Below the pieces are notes generated by a model, which made no database searches, had not been told where the DNA came from, and worked only from the letters and a program-made list of their open reading frames with translations. A program made the position numbers and the translations under genes. From contig JBAWAP010000043.1 in assembly GCA_049589355.1 (NCBI GenBank), positions 1 to 19,330 on the forward strand: a stretch of DNA of 19,330 nt, written 5' to 3'. This DNA is from JBAWAP01 sp049589355. GTDB lineage: Bacteria > Chloroflexota > Anaerolineae > VGOG01. Below, piece after piece: positions 1 through 8,129 of the stretch. How positions within the stretch are numbered: position 1 is the first letter of the stretch; each line of letters opens with the position of its first letter.

Positions 1-2
1 CA

Positions 3-1487
3 GGTCAGATAAAGCTTGCATACAACTCAACATGTGCTGACGTAACGGATTGGGTAGCGAATACTACCCATTTTCCGCTGGCGACATGGGATTCGGCTAC
101 CCCTGGTGAGGAGTGGATCACCTTCTCTGCACTAGAGTTAGTGACAGGCGATTACCTGATCGGCACTCTCACCATCCATTGTGTCTCTGAGGACGGGTGT
201 ACAACTGACTTGGATTTCTTTGAGGATGGAGCGAGGACGAGCAAGTTATTCGATGACTGGGGCAATGAAATCCCAGCTACTTGGCAAGACGGAACATTCG
301 AGTGTGCAATTACGCCTACGCCCACTTCGACGCCGACCAATACGCCAACCCATACGCCAACGCCAACCGATACGCCTACGTCCACCTCGACGCCGACCGA
401 CACAGTAACGCCAACCAGCACGCCGACTAATACGCCCACCGGAACGCCGACCATTACTGCTACCCCAACCTCAACGGGCATACCCACAATAACGCCAACC
501 TGCACCTCCACGCCGACATCAACTGTGACGCCTACGGCCACTAGCACGCCGACAAGCACACCTACCGGGCTGCCCTTTAGCATAAGCGTTACAGCCTTTC
601 CGGCATACATCCCTGTTGGTGGAGCCACCTCGAGCATCACGGCTACGGTGAAAGATCAGTATGGCAACAATGTGACCAATGGAACCAATGTAGACTTCAC
701 CACCACCCTCGGAACCTTATCGCCTTCCTCCGATACCACGATCGAGGGGATGGCTGGGACCACACTGACCTCCGAAGAAGACATTGGTACAGCTAGGGTC
801 ACTGCCATTTCTGGCTCAGCAATCGGGTGGGTTGATGTGATCTTCACTGTTGGGCCGCCGGTCTACGTTAACGTTGAGGCCAATCCGACGAGTATTGGCC
901 TCAATGGGCAAACCTCCAACATCCAAGCCACGGTAAAGGACATCGGTGACAATAACGTGGCTGATGGAACGGAGGTGATCTTCATCACGAGCTTGGGAAC
1001 TTTGGGCAGTAACACCGTTACCAAGACCACCACCAGCGGCGTGGCTATAGCCGTTCTTACCTCAGGGACTACTGCCGGTACAGCAGTCATCACCGCCACG
1101 GCAGATTCGAAATACGACATAGCTGAAGTCGTCTTTAACCCGGATCCGCCCTACACCGTGACGGTGACGGCAGAGCCAATGGTTATTCTTGCCAATGGGA
1201 TATCTACGTCAGCAGTTCGGGCTACGGTGACCGATCAGTACGGCAATCTGGTGGCTGATGGTATAAATTGTTACTTCCACGCCACCCTGGGAACAGTATG
1301 GCCTCCCTCCGATACTACACTCAATGGTGTGGCTGAGACCACTCTGACCTCCAGCGAGGATCCTGGACTAGCCACTGTGACAGCCACCTGTGAGGGCAAG
1401 CAGGGCACGGTGTATGTATACTTCTACCCCCCGCTCAAGCTCTATCTACCCGTGATTCTAAAGGCTCACTTTGATGGTCTGGGGTGA
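3..1487 (+). CDS. Secreted modular protein, 5'-truncated: cohesin-like, Thr-Pro linker, three Ig-like domains
   Basis: The frame is open from the first bases of the window, so the true start lies upstream; a GTG at 141 is internal. Residues from positions 3-308 match the two cohesin-like domains of the next gene (GQIKLAYNSTCADV, GEEWITFSAL, IGTLTIHC, KLFDDWGNEIPATW). A Thr-Pro linker follows (312-566), then three repeats of about 95 residues (about 570-855, 858-1140, 1146-1425). Each carries a VKDxGDN/DQYGN-type turn and a TTLTS...G.A.VTA ending, as in bacterial Ig-like group 1 (Big_1, invasin/intimin-type) domains. The protein ends with LKLYLPVILK plus seven residues, like the YLPLVMK tail of the neighbour. 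Likely role: an extended surface or secreted protein whose Ig domains act as a stalk or as binding units. No catalytic domain is visible in the part shown. Partner and exact function are unknown. Confidence 0.85.
   Translation, partial: GQIKLAYNSTCADVTDWVANTTHFPLATWDSATPGEEWITFSALELVTGDYLIGTLTIHCVSEDGCTTDLDFFEDGARTSKLFDDWGNEIPATWQDGTFECAITPTPTSTPTNTPTHTPTPTDTPTSTSTPTDTVTPTSTPTNTPTGTPTITATPTSTGIPTITPTCTSTPTSTVTPTATSTPTSTPTGLPFSISVTAFPAYIPVGGATSSITATVKDQYGNNVTNGTNVDFTTTLGTLSPSSDTTIEGMAGTTLTSEEDIGTARVTAISGSAIGWVDVIFTVGPPVYVNVEANPTSIGLNGQTSNIQATVKDIGDNNVADGTEVIFITSLGTLGSNTVTKTTTSGVAIAVLTSGTTAGTAVITATADSKYDIAEVVFNPDPPYTVTVTAEPMVILANGISTSAVRATVTDQYGNLVADGINCYFHATLGTVWPPSDTTLNGVAETTLTSSEDPGLATVTATCEGKQGTVYVYFYPPLKLYLPVILKAHFDGLG
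312..566 (+). repeat. Thr-Pro/Ser coding repeat (linker)
   Basis: This stretch of 85 codons alternates Thr/Ser with Pro (TPTPTSTPTNTPT style) and is built from degenerate 6- and 12-nt units such as acgcc(g/a)ac. It encodes a flexible, possibly O-glycosylated linker between the cohesin-like domain and the Ig-like stalk. The opposite strand is open only because the repeat is low in complexity. Confidence 0.9.
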
Positions 1488-1619
1488 GCGGAGTTTTACC
1501 CCTGTGGTGGTCTTGGCCTAGGCCGCGAAAGATCGAGTCTGTTTAGGGCTCTCTACGAGGGGCAGAAAGCGCCAACAGCAACAGCTATTAGGGTTCGTTA
1601 AGTTGAAATTGGGTTGTTG

Positions 1620-1647
1620 TGACTGCAAAAAGGTTGTTTTTGCGTCA
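1620..1647 (+). other. Inverted repeat upstream of the promoter
   Basis: TGAC-t-GCAAAAA, a 5-nt loop, then TTTTTGC-GTCA form an 11-bp stem with one bulged base, about 20 nt before the -35 box at 1668. It could be a weak terminator for the upstream gene or an operator. The paralogous promoter at 8130 has no equivalent, so a shared regulatory role is unlikely. The rest of 1488-1667 holds nothing I can support. Confidence 0.3.
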
Positions 1648-1667
1648 TTCTGCGTGGTTTTGAATGC

Positions 1668-1696
1668 TTGCTTTTTGTCAAAATCCATAGTATAAT
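1668..1696 (+). promoter_or_regulatory. Sigma-70-type promoter of the 2006-aa gene
   Basis: TTGCTT (1668-1673), a 17-nt spacer and a perfect TATAAT (1691-1696). The spacer and both boxes are conserved almost base for base before the paralogue at 8130-8158, while the sequence further upstream is unrelated. That supports a functional promoter. Predicted transcription start is near 1703, giving a leader of about 190 nt. Confidence 0.7.
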
Positions 1697-1893
1697 TACT
1701 GGGACTATGACTCCTTTTCCTTAATGTACGCTACCTATCCCCAGATTTTCCGAATTCTATAGGATAGCCACGCAGCCTGCTGGGGGAAGTGAAACTCGGC
1801 ATGGTCTTGGACTGGTACTTTGGTGGCAGGGAAGATGCGAGGTAGCGAATTACAAGCCGCTCTTTTGAAGCCCTATTATAGAAAGGGGGAGCC
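1697..1893 (+). promoter_or_regulatory. Conserved 5' leader with possible RNA structure and RBS
   Basis: Most of this region aligns with 8159-8347, at about 85-90% identity by eye over its last 150 nt, which is long for an untranslated leader. CCCCAG (1739-1744) can pair with CTGGGG (1780-1785), enclosing a small hairpin (TCC 1749-1751 with GGA 1762-1764). CCTGC (1776-1780) can instead pair with GCAGG (1826-1830). The leader ends in a strong ribosome binding site, AAAGGGGGAG, three bases before the ATG. It matches no riboswitch class I know. Confidence 0.5.
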
Positions 1894-4800
1894 ATGCGTA
1901 ACGTACTCTTTGTGAGAAAGCCGGTCGTGCAAGTAGCTTTGATTATCCTGCTTTTGGCAGTGGTTGCGGTAGTGTTTACCGAGGTGCAGGACCGCGCCTG
2001 GGCAACCTCGGCTACAGTCACCTACGACACCCTCCACGCCTCTGGTGCTGTCGCTGAGACCCGCAACACCCTCCGCGCCTCTGGTACTGTCAGCGAGACC
2101 TACCACACCCTCAAGGTGTATGGAGGCTCAGGGTGGCCCGAACTGCCGGGCAATGTGGGGGCTGGATCTGGTATTGCCACCGACGAGATTACTGGGCTTC
2201 TAGCCGAAGACCAGCCCTACACAGACACGGTTGCGATCTTCAATCCCCAACTGCCGCAAGCCCCACGGAAGGATTCCATCACCTGGAACCCGCTCTTCAT
2301 GTCCGAAACGCAGACCGGGGACGAAAATCAGCATAAGGGCCTTTACCAGAAGCTGATAGCCAGCGGCAACAATGCTTCGGAGAAGGTCTGGTTCCGAATG
2401 TGGTATGAGCCGGAGCACTGGGACAAGGACTTGAACGCCAACGGGCGTCTGGACCGTGATGCTGAAGGACGGCCCCTGGCCCCCGTCAACCCCACTCCCA
2501 CCGGCATCGATGAGTGGTACCCGGCCATCATGCAGGAGTTCACCTACTTACTCATGGATTTGGACGCCGTGGCTAATAAACCGGAACCGACCTATGGGCT
2601 GGCGGGTGCCACCAGCTTGGTTTTCCCGGTGGGCATGAGGGAGGAAGATATCTCGGACCCCTACGGCTACGGTTTGACCAGCTTGGATGGCAACTTCGAT
2701 GGTGTTCCAGATATTGTCCGTGTGGAGAGTGAACAAACCCTCCAGAGCAGGACCCACATTGCTGCCGACTTCGATGGGGATGGGGTCATGGATCCCCTGG
2801 ACCCTGATGGCGTCCCCCTGAACGGAGATGAGCTGGCCGTGTTTCGTCTGGACACCTTTAACGACGTCCCGGTAGGCGGGTATGTCCAGTTCTTGGATCA
2901 CCTGGTGGAAGTAGAAGGGGTATACAATACCGGGGCGAGCCTCCATGTCTGGTACACAGGAAGCTCCATAACGGCCTCCGTAGGCACGAAATCAGTTAAT
3001 GTAGGGGGCATGCTGTTGGCGGGCACAGTCGGGCCAATGGACTCCCTATCACCGGGAGGAGGCAACGTGGGCGTGCCGAAAGGCCCCTTCTTCGTGTACT
3101 TGGAGAACGTCGATCCCGAGGAGGCAACAGCCCGGCTCATGGTAGGCCGCGCCTTGGGTGCGACACACAGTGCTATGGAGGATGGGCCTGGCTCTCCCGA
3201 CGATAGGCCTGGCGACCCTTGGTTCCTGAAGCGGTTCTACGTGGACGGCCACGAATACAACGTGGTGGCCATCAAGACGCGGGGCAACAATTATTTCCAG
3301 TTCATCACCATTCGGACGCCCATCCCTAAGGTTCCTGTGATCATCGAGCAACATTCGGCGAGGTTGCAGGATTACCCGGTGGAGGAGCCCTTGTCGGTGA
3401 TGCCGCCCTACAACTTTGAGCACTACATCTTGAAGGATGTCCAGGCCATCACCGCCTTCGACGAAGACGAGGATGACGTGGACTACTTGGGCGAGCTGGT
3501 AGGGCCGGTGCCGCCTATCCTGCAAAAGAATGGTCCCTTCCCCTACAGGGGGGTTTACCCCGATTACCCTGTGGGACCCTACGACGACCCCCGTGAGGTC
3601 TATCTTCGCTATGTAGACGAGGATACCAATCCCCAGTTTCTGGGGGAGTTGAAGGAGAAATATGGGGAGATCTCCATCGAAGGCGGCTTGGTGGAGGCCG
3701 AAGACGATCCTCCCGTGACGAGGACGGGGACTTGGCTGTCCTATACTGGTGCTGAGCCGAGTGGTGGAGAGATCCTCTACTCCAACAACTGGATGATGGG
3801 GGATAAGGTGTCTTTCACCTTCACGGGGTCGAGCATTTCTCTGATCCACGCCCCCTGGAACAATCGTGGCATCGCCAATATCACCATAGACGGAACACCC
3901 TATCCTGACCTGGACATGTACAGTCCAGTTCTGACCTGGCGGGTAGAGACGCTGATCGCCAGCGGTTTGGGCGCAGGAAGTCACACCATTGAGGTGAAGG
4001 TTTCTGGCAACAAGAACCCCTCCTCTGGAGACTACTGGGTGTTCGTGGATGCCTTTCGGGTAGGAGGGGAAGAGTTCTGGTACGTGGAGCAGTGGTGGAC
4101 CCGGCCGTGGCACTACACCGAGTTCGTGCTGCCGGACATCCACGAGGACCGCACTGGAGTTGGCAATCCCGACCTGTATCTCCTGACCAGCGCCTTCACC
4201 GCGCCTCAGTCTGAGTACCTGTACTGGATCCAGGATGAGGATTTCCCCGACTTCCCTCTGCGGTATAACCTAGCTTGGGACGATGTGAACTATGAGTGGG
4301 AGCATGTCCTGACAGACACTATCAGCATCACGCCAACACTAGCTGGCTGGAAGCCTCGGGTCAAGTTCTGGTTCGACCCTGCTGTGGGCGGCAAGAAGTA
4401 CAAAGACGCTACGGGCTTGCGGCTCTACGGCCGGGAAAATGAGGGGGCAGGGGACACGACGGTGGTGACCGATACGGTTAGTACAGGGCTAGGTACGGCT
4501 CAAGTTGAGGTACCGCCATACACCGACCCCTGGGCTCCCTTCAACCCCCAGTTCGAACAGGCGCCCAGGAAGGATTCCCTGACCTTCAACCCGGCCTACA
4601 TGGACGAGTACCGTAATGGCAGCGAACCCCTGCGCGCTTTGTATTCCCAGATCTCCATCGAGGAGGGGCTAAACGCCCGTGAGAAGGTTTTTCCACGGAT
4701 GTGGTACGAGCCGGAATATGTGGACAAGATAAGGGATACGCAGGTCTACACCTTCCCTGCTCTGATGCAGGAATTCACCTACATGTACCTCGATACCCTG

Positions 4801-7800
4801 GACCGACCCAGCCATGCCCAGCCAGGAAGAGCCCATTTCGCTTTCCCCATGGGCACAGCAGCCGATGAGCTGCCGGCGCCAGACCCGGCCACTGGCGTGT
4901 TATCCTTCACATCCTACACTGACCCATCACGATTCGGCTATGGGCTGACCACCTTCGACGCTGATTTCGACGGTTTCCCTGAGGCTGTGAGCATTCACAG
5001 CGAGCGGACCCTGTCGGAGACGACGGGCATCCAGGCCGACTTCGATGGCGATGGGAACATGGACCAATTGGATACGGACGGTCTGGAGCTGACTGGTGAT
5101 GAGCTAGTCATCTTTGCCGTCGAGGACATCAATCTAGGGCGATACAAGAGCGCCATGTTCCTGGACTTCATGGTCACCGTGCAGAATGTTAGTCCTGGGT
5201 CGCCGAGCACCGCTGACCTCAAGTTCTGGTTCACCGGAGGAGGGATCTACTATATCCCAGGTGGCTTTTCCATACACCCTCCGGACCCGATCGACACCCG
5301 CACGCTGGAGGAGGGGGAAATGGCCGTGGTCTACCGGATTCCGCCTGTGCACGTGATCCCCGCTGGCGGGAACAATCTGGGTGGTGGTGCCGATGGTATC
5401 CCCGACGGTCCCTGGTTTGTCTACCTCAAAGGCGTGAACACCTGGACCGAGACGGCCGTGCTCACCATCGGACGGGCCCTGGGAGCCACCCACTCAGCCA
5501 TAGATGATGGGACAGGCAATCACGACATGACGCCTAGCGATCCCTGGTACCTGAAGCGCTTCTTTGTTGACGGTCACGAATACAACGTGGTGGCCATCAA
5601 GACGGTGCTGGCAGATAGTCCTGGGGAGGACTTCGAGTTCAAATACATCACCATCCGCACCCCAGTGCCCAAGGTCAATTTCCTCAACACTGAGGACTCG
5701 ATAAAGCTTGAGGGATACAACCAGGGTACTCTCTTCGGTCTGGACTCCAGCATCATCTCGGTCATGCCACCTTTCAACTCTGCCCACACCCGAATGGTGG
5801 ATATCCAGAGGGTCGAAGAGGGGGAGTTCGCTCATCCGGATCACTATGTGACTGGATGCATGGGGGACTGGGAAGGCAACGTTGATCCGCTTCAGATCCA
5901 GATCGTGGACGAGGACACCGAGACGCAGTTCTTCGGGGAGCTGAAGGAGAAGCTCTGGCCTGTGCCGGCTCCTGCCCATGACATCTGGAGCACGGAGCAG
6001 TTCCACACTCTGCCCGACCAATACACCGACCTGAAGCTGCCGGCCGGGCAACTGTACCTGCTGACCAGCGACTGGGAGTCGGACCAGAGCTGGGTGCATT
6101 ACTACGGTTGTGACCCAACCGATGACTACTTTACCCAAGATGAGCTTCACGATCTGCATTCTGGCATCCCAGAGCCCAATGCCGTCATCACCTTTACCAG
6201 CAGCATAACCAACACTTACTATACTGGGCCTCTCCGGGTAAAGTTCTGGTATGACCCTGAGGATCCCGATGGTCTCTACGTCGGTACCTGGGTGATCACA
6301 CCTACGTGCACAGCCACTGCCTCCAGCAACTCACCGGTTTGTGAGGGAAGTACCATAGAGTTATACGGTGGGCCTAATGGCATGGATAGCTATAGCTGGA
6401 CGGGGCCGAATGTCTTCACTAGCACCACGCAATCACCGACCATTCCCAATGCCACTCTGGCTATGAGTGGAACCTATACCTTGACGGTCATCCAGGGTAG
6501 TTGTACGGTTACGGCTACCACCCAGGTAACAGTTAAGGGAAAGCCCACCGCCACTGCCTCCAGCAACTCCCCAGTCCTTCAGGGAGGCATCCTCAAGCTA
6601 TATGGTGGGCCGGCTGGCATGGCCAGCTACAGTTGGACGGGTCCGAATAGTTTCAATAGCAACCAGATATCGCCAACTGTAAGCACGAGCGCCACCCTGG
6701 CTATGGCCGGAAACTATACCCTGACCGTTACTAATACGAACGGCTGTAGCGATTCCGACACCACCTATGTGACGGTCGTCACGACAGGCGAGAACCAAGG
6801 TTACCTTGCCCCTCAACACAGTGGCGTAATCACATACTGTAACACCACAGCGGTTGAGATCTGGGTCAATGCCACCGGCTTCAAGTCAGGTCAGATAAAG
6901 CTCACATATAACTCAACATGCGCTGAGGTAACGAATTGGGTACCAATTACTGCCACCTTCCCATTGGCAGAATGGGATTCGACTACCTCTGGCCAGGAGT
7001 GGATCACCTTCTCAGCGCTAAATCCAATGACAGGCACCTATCGGATCGGCACCCTCAGCATCCATTGTAAGTCTCATGACGAGTGTACAACTGCATTGGA
7101 TTTCGTTGAGGACGGCCCGATGACGACCAAGGTATTCGATGCCTGGGGCAGCGAAATCCCAGGTACCTGGCAAGACGGAACGTTCGGTTGTGGAGTGGGA
7201 ATGTGCGGTGATGTGGCCCCTTACCCAGGCTGTAACGGAGAAATAAATATGGGAGACGTATCCCTGTTGCACAGCTATGTAGGTCATCCAGGTGTCTATT
7301 CCCTTTGCTGTGATTGGTGTGGAGATGTCGCTCCTTACCCAAGCTGCAACGGAGAAATAAATATGGGAGACGTATCCCTGTTGCACAGCTATGTGGGTCA
7401 TCCAGGCCAATATCATCTCTGCTGCGAGGGGATACTTTCAGCAACTGTGCCATCTGCCGTATCGTTGGCAGCGGCGGAGGTGGATCTCGTTCCTCAAGAG
7501 AGCAGCGCACCATTCTGTGAGACCGCAGATGTTGAGATCTGGGTCAATGCTACCGACCTCAAGGCCGGTCAGATAAAGCTGACCTACGTGCCCACATGCG
7601 CTGATGTAACGGGCTGGATGTCAAATACTGTCGAATTCCCCATGGGGACATGGGATTCCGAGACCCCTGGTGAGGAGTGGATCACTTTCTCTGCACAAGA
7701 GCCAATGACAGGCACCAAACGGATTGGCACCCTCACCATCCATGGTGTCTATGCGGAAGGGTGTGCAACTATATTGGACTTCGTTGAGGAGGAACCGATG

Positions 7801-7914
7801 CCGAGCAAGTTGTTTGATGACTGGGGCACTGAAATCCCAGCTACTTGGACACCTGGAACATTCCGGAGCGTCCCCAAGGTTTATTTGCCCCTCGTAATGA
7901 AGAACTCCCAATGA
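1894..7914 (+). CDS. Giant secreted protein: two ~600-aa novel units, Ig/PKD-like, cohesin-like and dockerin-like domains
   Basis: The ATG follows AAAGGGGGAG. Residues 1-37 are a signal peptide (basic start, hydrophobic 11-28, AWA at 35-37). Three 13-residue repeats follow at 44-80. Unit 1 spans about 107-849 and includes an extra galactose-binding-like domain at about 597-725; unit 2 spans about 874-1467. The units share FNPQ..QAPRKDS, MWYEPE, DFDGDG calcium-loop-like motifs, GRALGATHSA, VDGHEYNVVAIKT and VMPP(Y/F)N. I do not recognise the unit. Then come two Ig/PKD-like repeats (1470-1629), a cohesin-like domain (about 1632-1766), two Cys-containing dockerin-like repeats (1771-1845), a second cohesin-like domain (about 1875-1990) and a terminal VYLPLVMK segment. 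No catalytic motif is evident. A structural envelope or scaffold role is inferred. It has its own promoter and terminator, and a shorter-tailed paralogue lies downstream. Confidence 0.92.
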   Translation: MRNVLFVRKPVVQVALIILLLAVVAVVFTEVQDRAWATSATVTYDTLHASGAVAETRNTLRASGTVSETYHTLKVYGGSGWPELPGNVGAGSGIATDEITGLLAEDQPYTDTVAIFNPQLPQAPRKDSITWNPLFMSETQTGDENQHKGLYQKLIASGNNASEKVWFRMWYEPEHWDKDLNANGRLDRDAEGRPLAPVNPTPTGIDEWYPAIMQEFTYLLMDLDAVANKPEPTYGLAGATSLVFPVGMREEDISDPYGYGLTSLDGNFDGVPDIVRVESEQTLQSRTHIAADFDGDGVMDPLDPDGVPLNGDELAVFRLDTFNDVPVGGYVQFLDHLVEVEGVYNTGASLHVWYTGSSITASVGTKSVNVGGMLLAGTVGPMDSLSPGGGNVGVPKGPFFVYLENVDPEEATARLMVGRALGATHSAMEDGPGSPDDRPGDPWFLKRFYVDGHEYNVVAIKTRGNNYFQFITIRTPIPKVPVIIEQHSARLQDYPVEEPLSVMPPYNFEHYILKDVQAITAFDEDEDDVDYLGELVGPVPPILQKNGPFPYRGVYPDYPVGPYDDPREVYLRYVDEDTNPQFLGELKEKYGEISIEGGLVEAEDDPPVTRTGTWLSYTGAEPSGGEILYSNNWMMGDKVSFTFTGSSISLIHAPWNNRGIANITIDGTPYPDLDMYSPVLTWRVETLIASGLGAGSHTIEVKVSGNKNPSSGDYWVFVDAFRVGGEEFWYVEQWWTRPWHYTEFVLPDIHEDRTGVGNPDLYLLTSAFTAPQSEYLYWIQDEDFPDFPLRYNLAWDDVNYEWEHVLTDTISITPTLAGWKPRVKFWFDPAVGGKKYKDATGLRLYGRENEGAGDTTVVTDTVSTGLGTAQVEVPPYTDPWAPFNPQFEQAPRKDSLTFNPAYMDEYRNGSEPLRALYSQISIEEGLNAREKVFPRMWYEPEYVDKIRDTQVYTFPALMQEFTYMYLDTLDRPSHAQPGRAHFAFPMGTAADELPAPDPATGVLSFTSYTDPSRFGYGLTTFDADFDGFPEAVSIHSERTLSETTGIQADFDGDGNMDQLDTDGLELTGDELVIFAVEDINLGRYKSAMFLDFMVTVQNVSPGSPSTADLKFWFTGGGIYYIPGGFSIHPPDPIDTRTLEEGEMAVVYRIPPVHVIPAGGNNLGGGADGIPDGPWFVYLKGVNTWTETAVLTIGRALGATHSAIDDGTGNHDMTPSDPWYLKRFFVDGHEYNVVAIKTVLADSPGEDFEFKYITIRTPVPKVNFLNTEDSIKLEGYNQGTLFGLDSSIISVMPPFNSAHTRMVDIQRVEEGEFAHPDHYVTGCMGDWEGNVDPLQIQIVDEDTETQFFGELKEKLWPVPAPAHDIWSTEQFHTLPDQYTDLKLPAGQLYLLTSDWESDQSWVHYYGCDPTDDYFTQDELHDLHSGIPEPNAVITFTSSITNTYYTGPLRVKFWYDPEDPDGLYVGTWVITPTCTATASSNSPVCEGSTIELYGGPNGMDSYSWTGPNVFTSTTQSPTIPNATLAMSGTYTLTVIQGSCTVTATTQVTVKGKPTATASSNSPVLQGGILKLYGGPAGMASYSWTGPNSFNSNQISPTVSTSATLAMAGNYTLTVTNTNGCSDSDTTYVTVVTTGENQGYLAPQHSGVITYCNTTAVEIWVNATGFKSGQIKLTYNSTCAEVTNWVPITATFPLAEWDSTTSGQEWITFSALNPMTGTYRIGTLSIHCKSHDECTTALDFVEDGPMTTKVFDAWGSEIPGTWQDGTFGCGVGMCGDVAPYPGCNGEINMGDVSLLHSYVGHPGVYSLCCDWCGDVAPYPSCNGEINMGDVSLLHSYVGHPGQYHLCCEGILSATVPSAVSLAAAEVDLVPQESSAPFCETADVEIWVNATDLKAGQIKLTYVPTCADVTGWMSNTVEFPMGTWDSETPGEEWITFSAQEPMTGTKRIGTLTIHGVYAEGCATILDFVEEEPMPSKLFDDWGTEIPATWTPGTFRSVPKVYLPLVMKNSQ
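2023..2133 (+). repeat. 39-nt tandem repeat after the signal peptide
   Basis: Two full 39-nt units (2023-2061, 2062-2100) and one partial unit encode 13-residue repeats of the form (Y/R)(D/N)TLxASGxVxET, ending in YHTLKVYGGSG. The paralogue at 8348 has one unit fewer, so the number changes by whole in-frame units. Confidence 0.75.
7204..7431 (+). repeat. Tandem 114-nt duplication encoding two dockerin-like repeats
   Basis: Units 7204-7317 and 7318-7431 encode 38-residue repeats: CGDVAPYP, then (G/S)CNGEINMGDVSLLHSYVGHPG. About 60 nt starting at 7231 and 7345 differ at only two or three positions, far less than other duplicated parts of the gene, so the duplication is recent or homogenised. 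The GDV...NGEINMGDVSLL pattern resembles the calcium-binding F-hand half of dockerin type I, with a Cys-bounded insertion in the loop. Confidence 0.8.
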
Positions 7915-7936
7915 GCAAGTAGCCTTTCTCTAAAGA

Positions 7937-7978
7937 AGCCCCACATCTCGATAGCGGGATGTGGGGCTTTTGCTTTTT
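7937..7978 (+). terminator. Rho-independent terminator of the 2006-aa gene
   Basis: A perfect 11-bp stem, AGCCCCACATC (7937-7947) with GATGTGGGGCT (7958-7968), has a 10-nt loop and is followed by TTTGCTTTTT. It lies 23 nt after the stop codon and separates this gene from its paralogue. Confidence 0.92.
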
Positions 7979-7987
7979 GGAGTGAGG

Positions 7988-8099
7988 GTGACTACTCAGG
8001 CTGTCATTGCGAGCAAAGCGAAGCAATCCCCAAGCCGCAAGGAGGAGATTGCTTCGTTGCAAAAAACGCTCCTCGCAATGACACGGGCTGAGCAGTTAC
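7988..8099 (+). mobile_element. MITE-like palindromic element, copy A
   Basis: This 112-bp sequence is identical at 109 positions to 16815-16926. Its ends are inverted repeats of about 27 nt: left GTGACTACTCAG.CTGTCATTGCGAG, right (reverse complement) GTAACTGCTCAGCCCGTGTCATTGCGAG. GAAGCAATC and GATTGCTTC form an inner palindrome, so the whole element can fold as one hairpin. It encodes nothing. The TGTCATTGCGAG type is, from general knowledge, common between genes in many bacterial genomes. It sits between the terminator of one giant gene and the promoter of the next. I see no target duplication around this copy. Confidence 0.85.
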
Positions 8100-8129
8100 G
8101 CCACACGGTTAGTAGCCGCTGTAGTACAT

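Noticed and set aside
312..566. Repeat array as a CRISPR candidate
   Set aside because: Units are short, degenerate, in frame and without spacers; they encode a Thr-Pro linker.
152..640. Minus-strand frame coding Val-Gly repeats opposite the Thr-Pro linker (also at 12469-12780)
   Set aside because: Translation of a simple repeat in reverse; open only because the repeat lacks stop codons.
1697..1893. Known riboswitch (cobalamin, cyclic-di-GMP) in the leader
   Set aside because: The conserved core sequences of those classes are missing; only loose similarity in a few G-rich stretches.
1731..2021. Minus-strand small frames over the conserved leaders (also 8163-8360) as possible divergent genes
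   Set aside because: The two leaders give different reading frames and unrelated peptides when aligned, so the conservation is not that of a protein.
3049..4143. A 364-codon open frame on the minus strand across the 2006-aa gene
   Set aside because: No family motif, no ribosome binding site of note, and it mirrors the codon structure of the sense gene.
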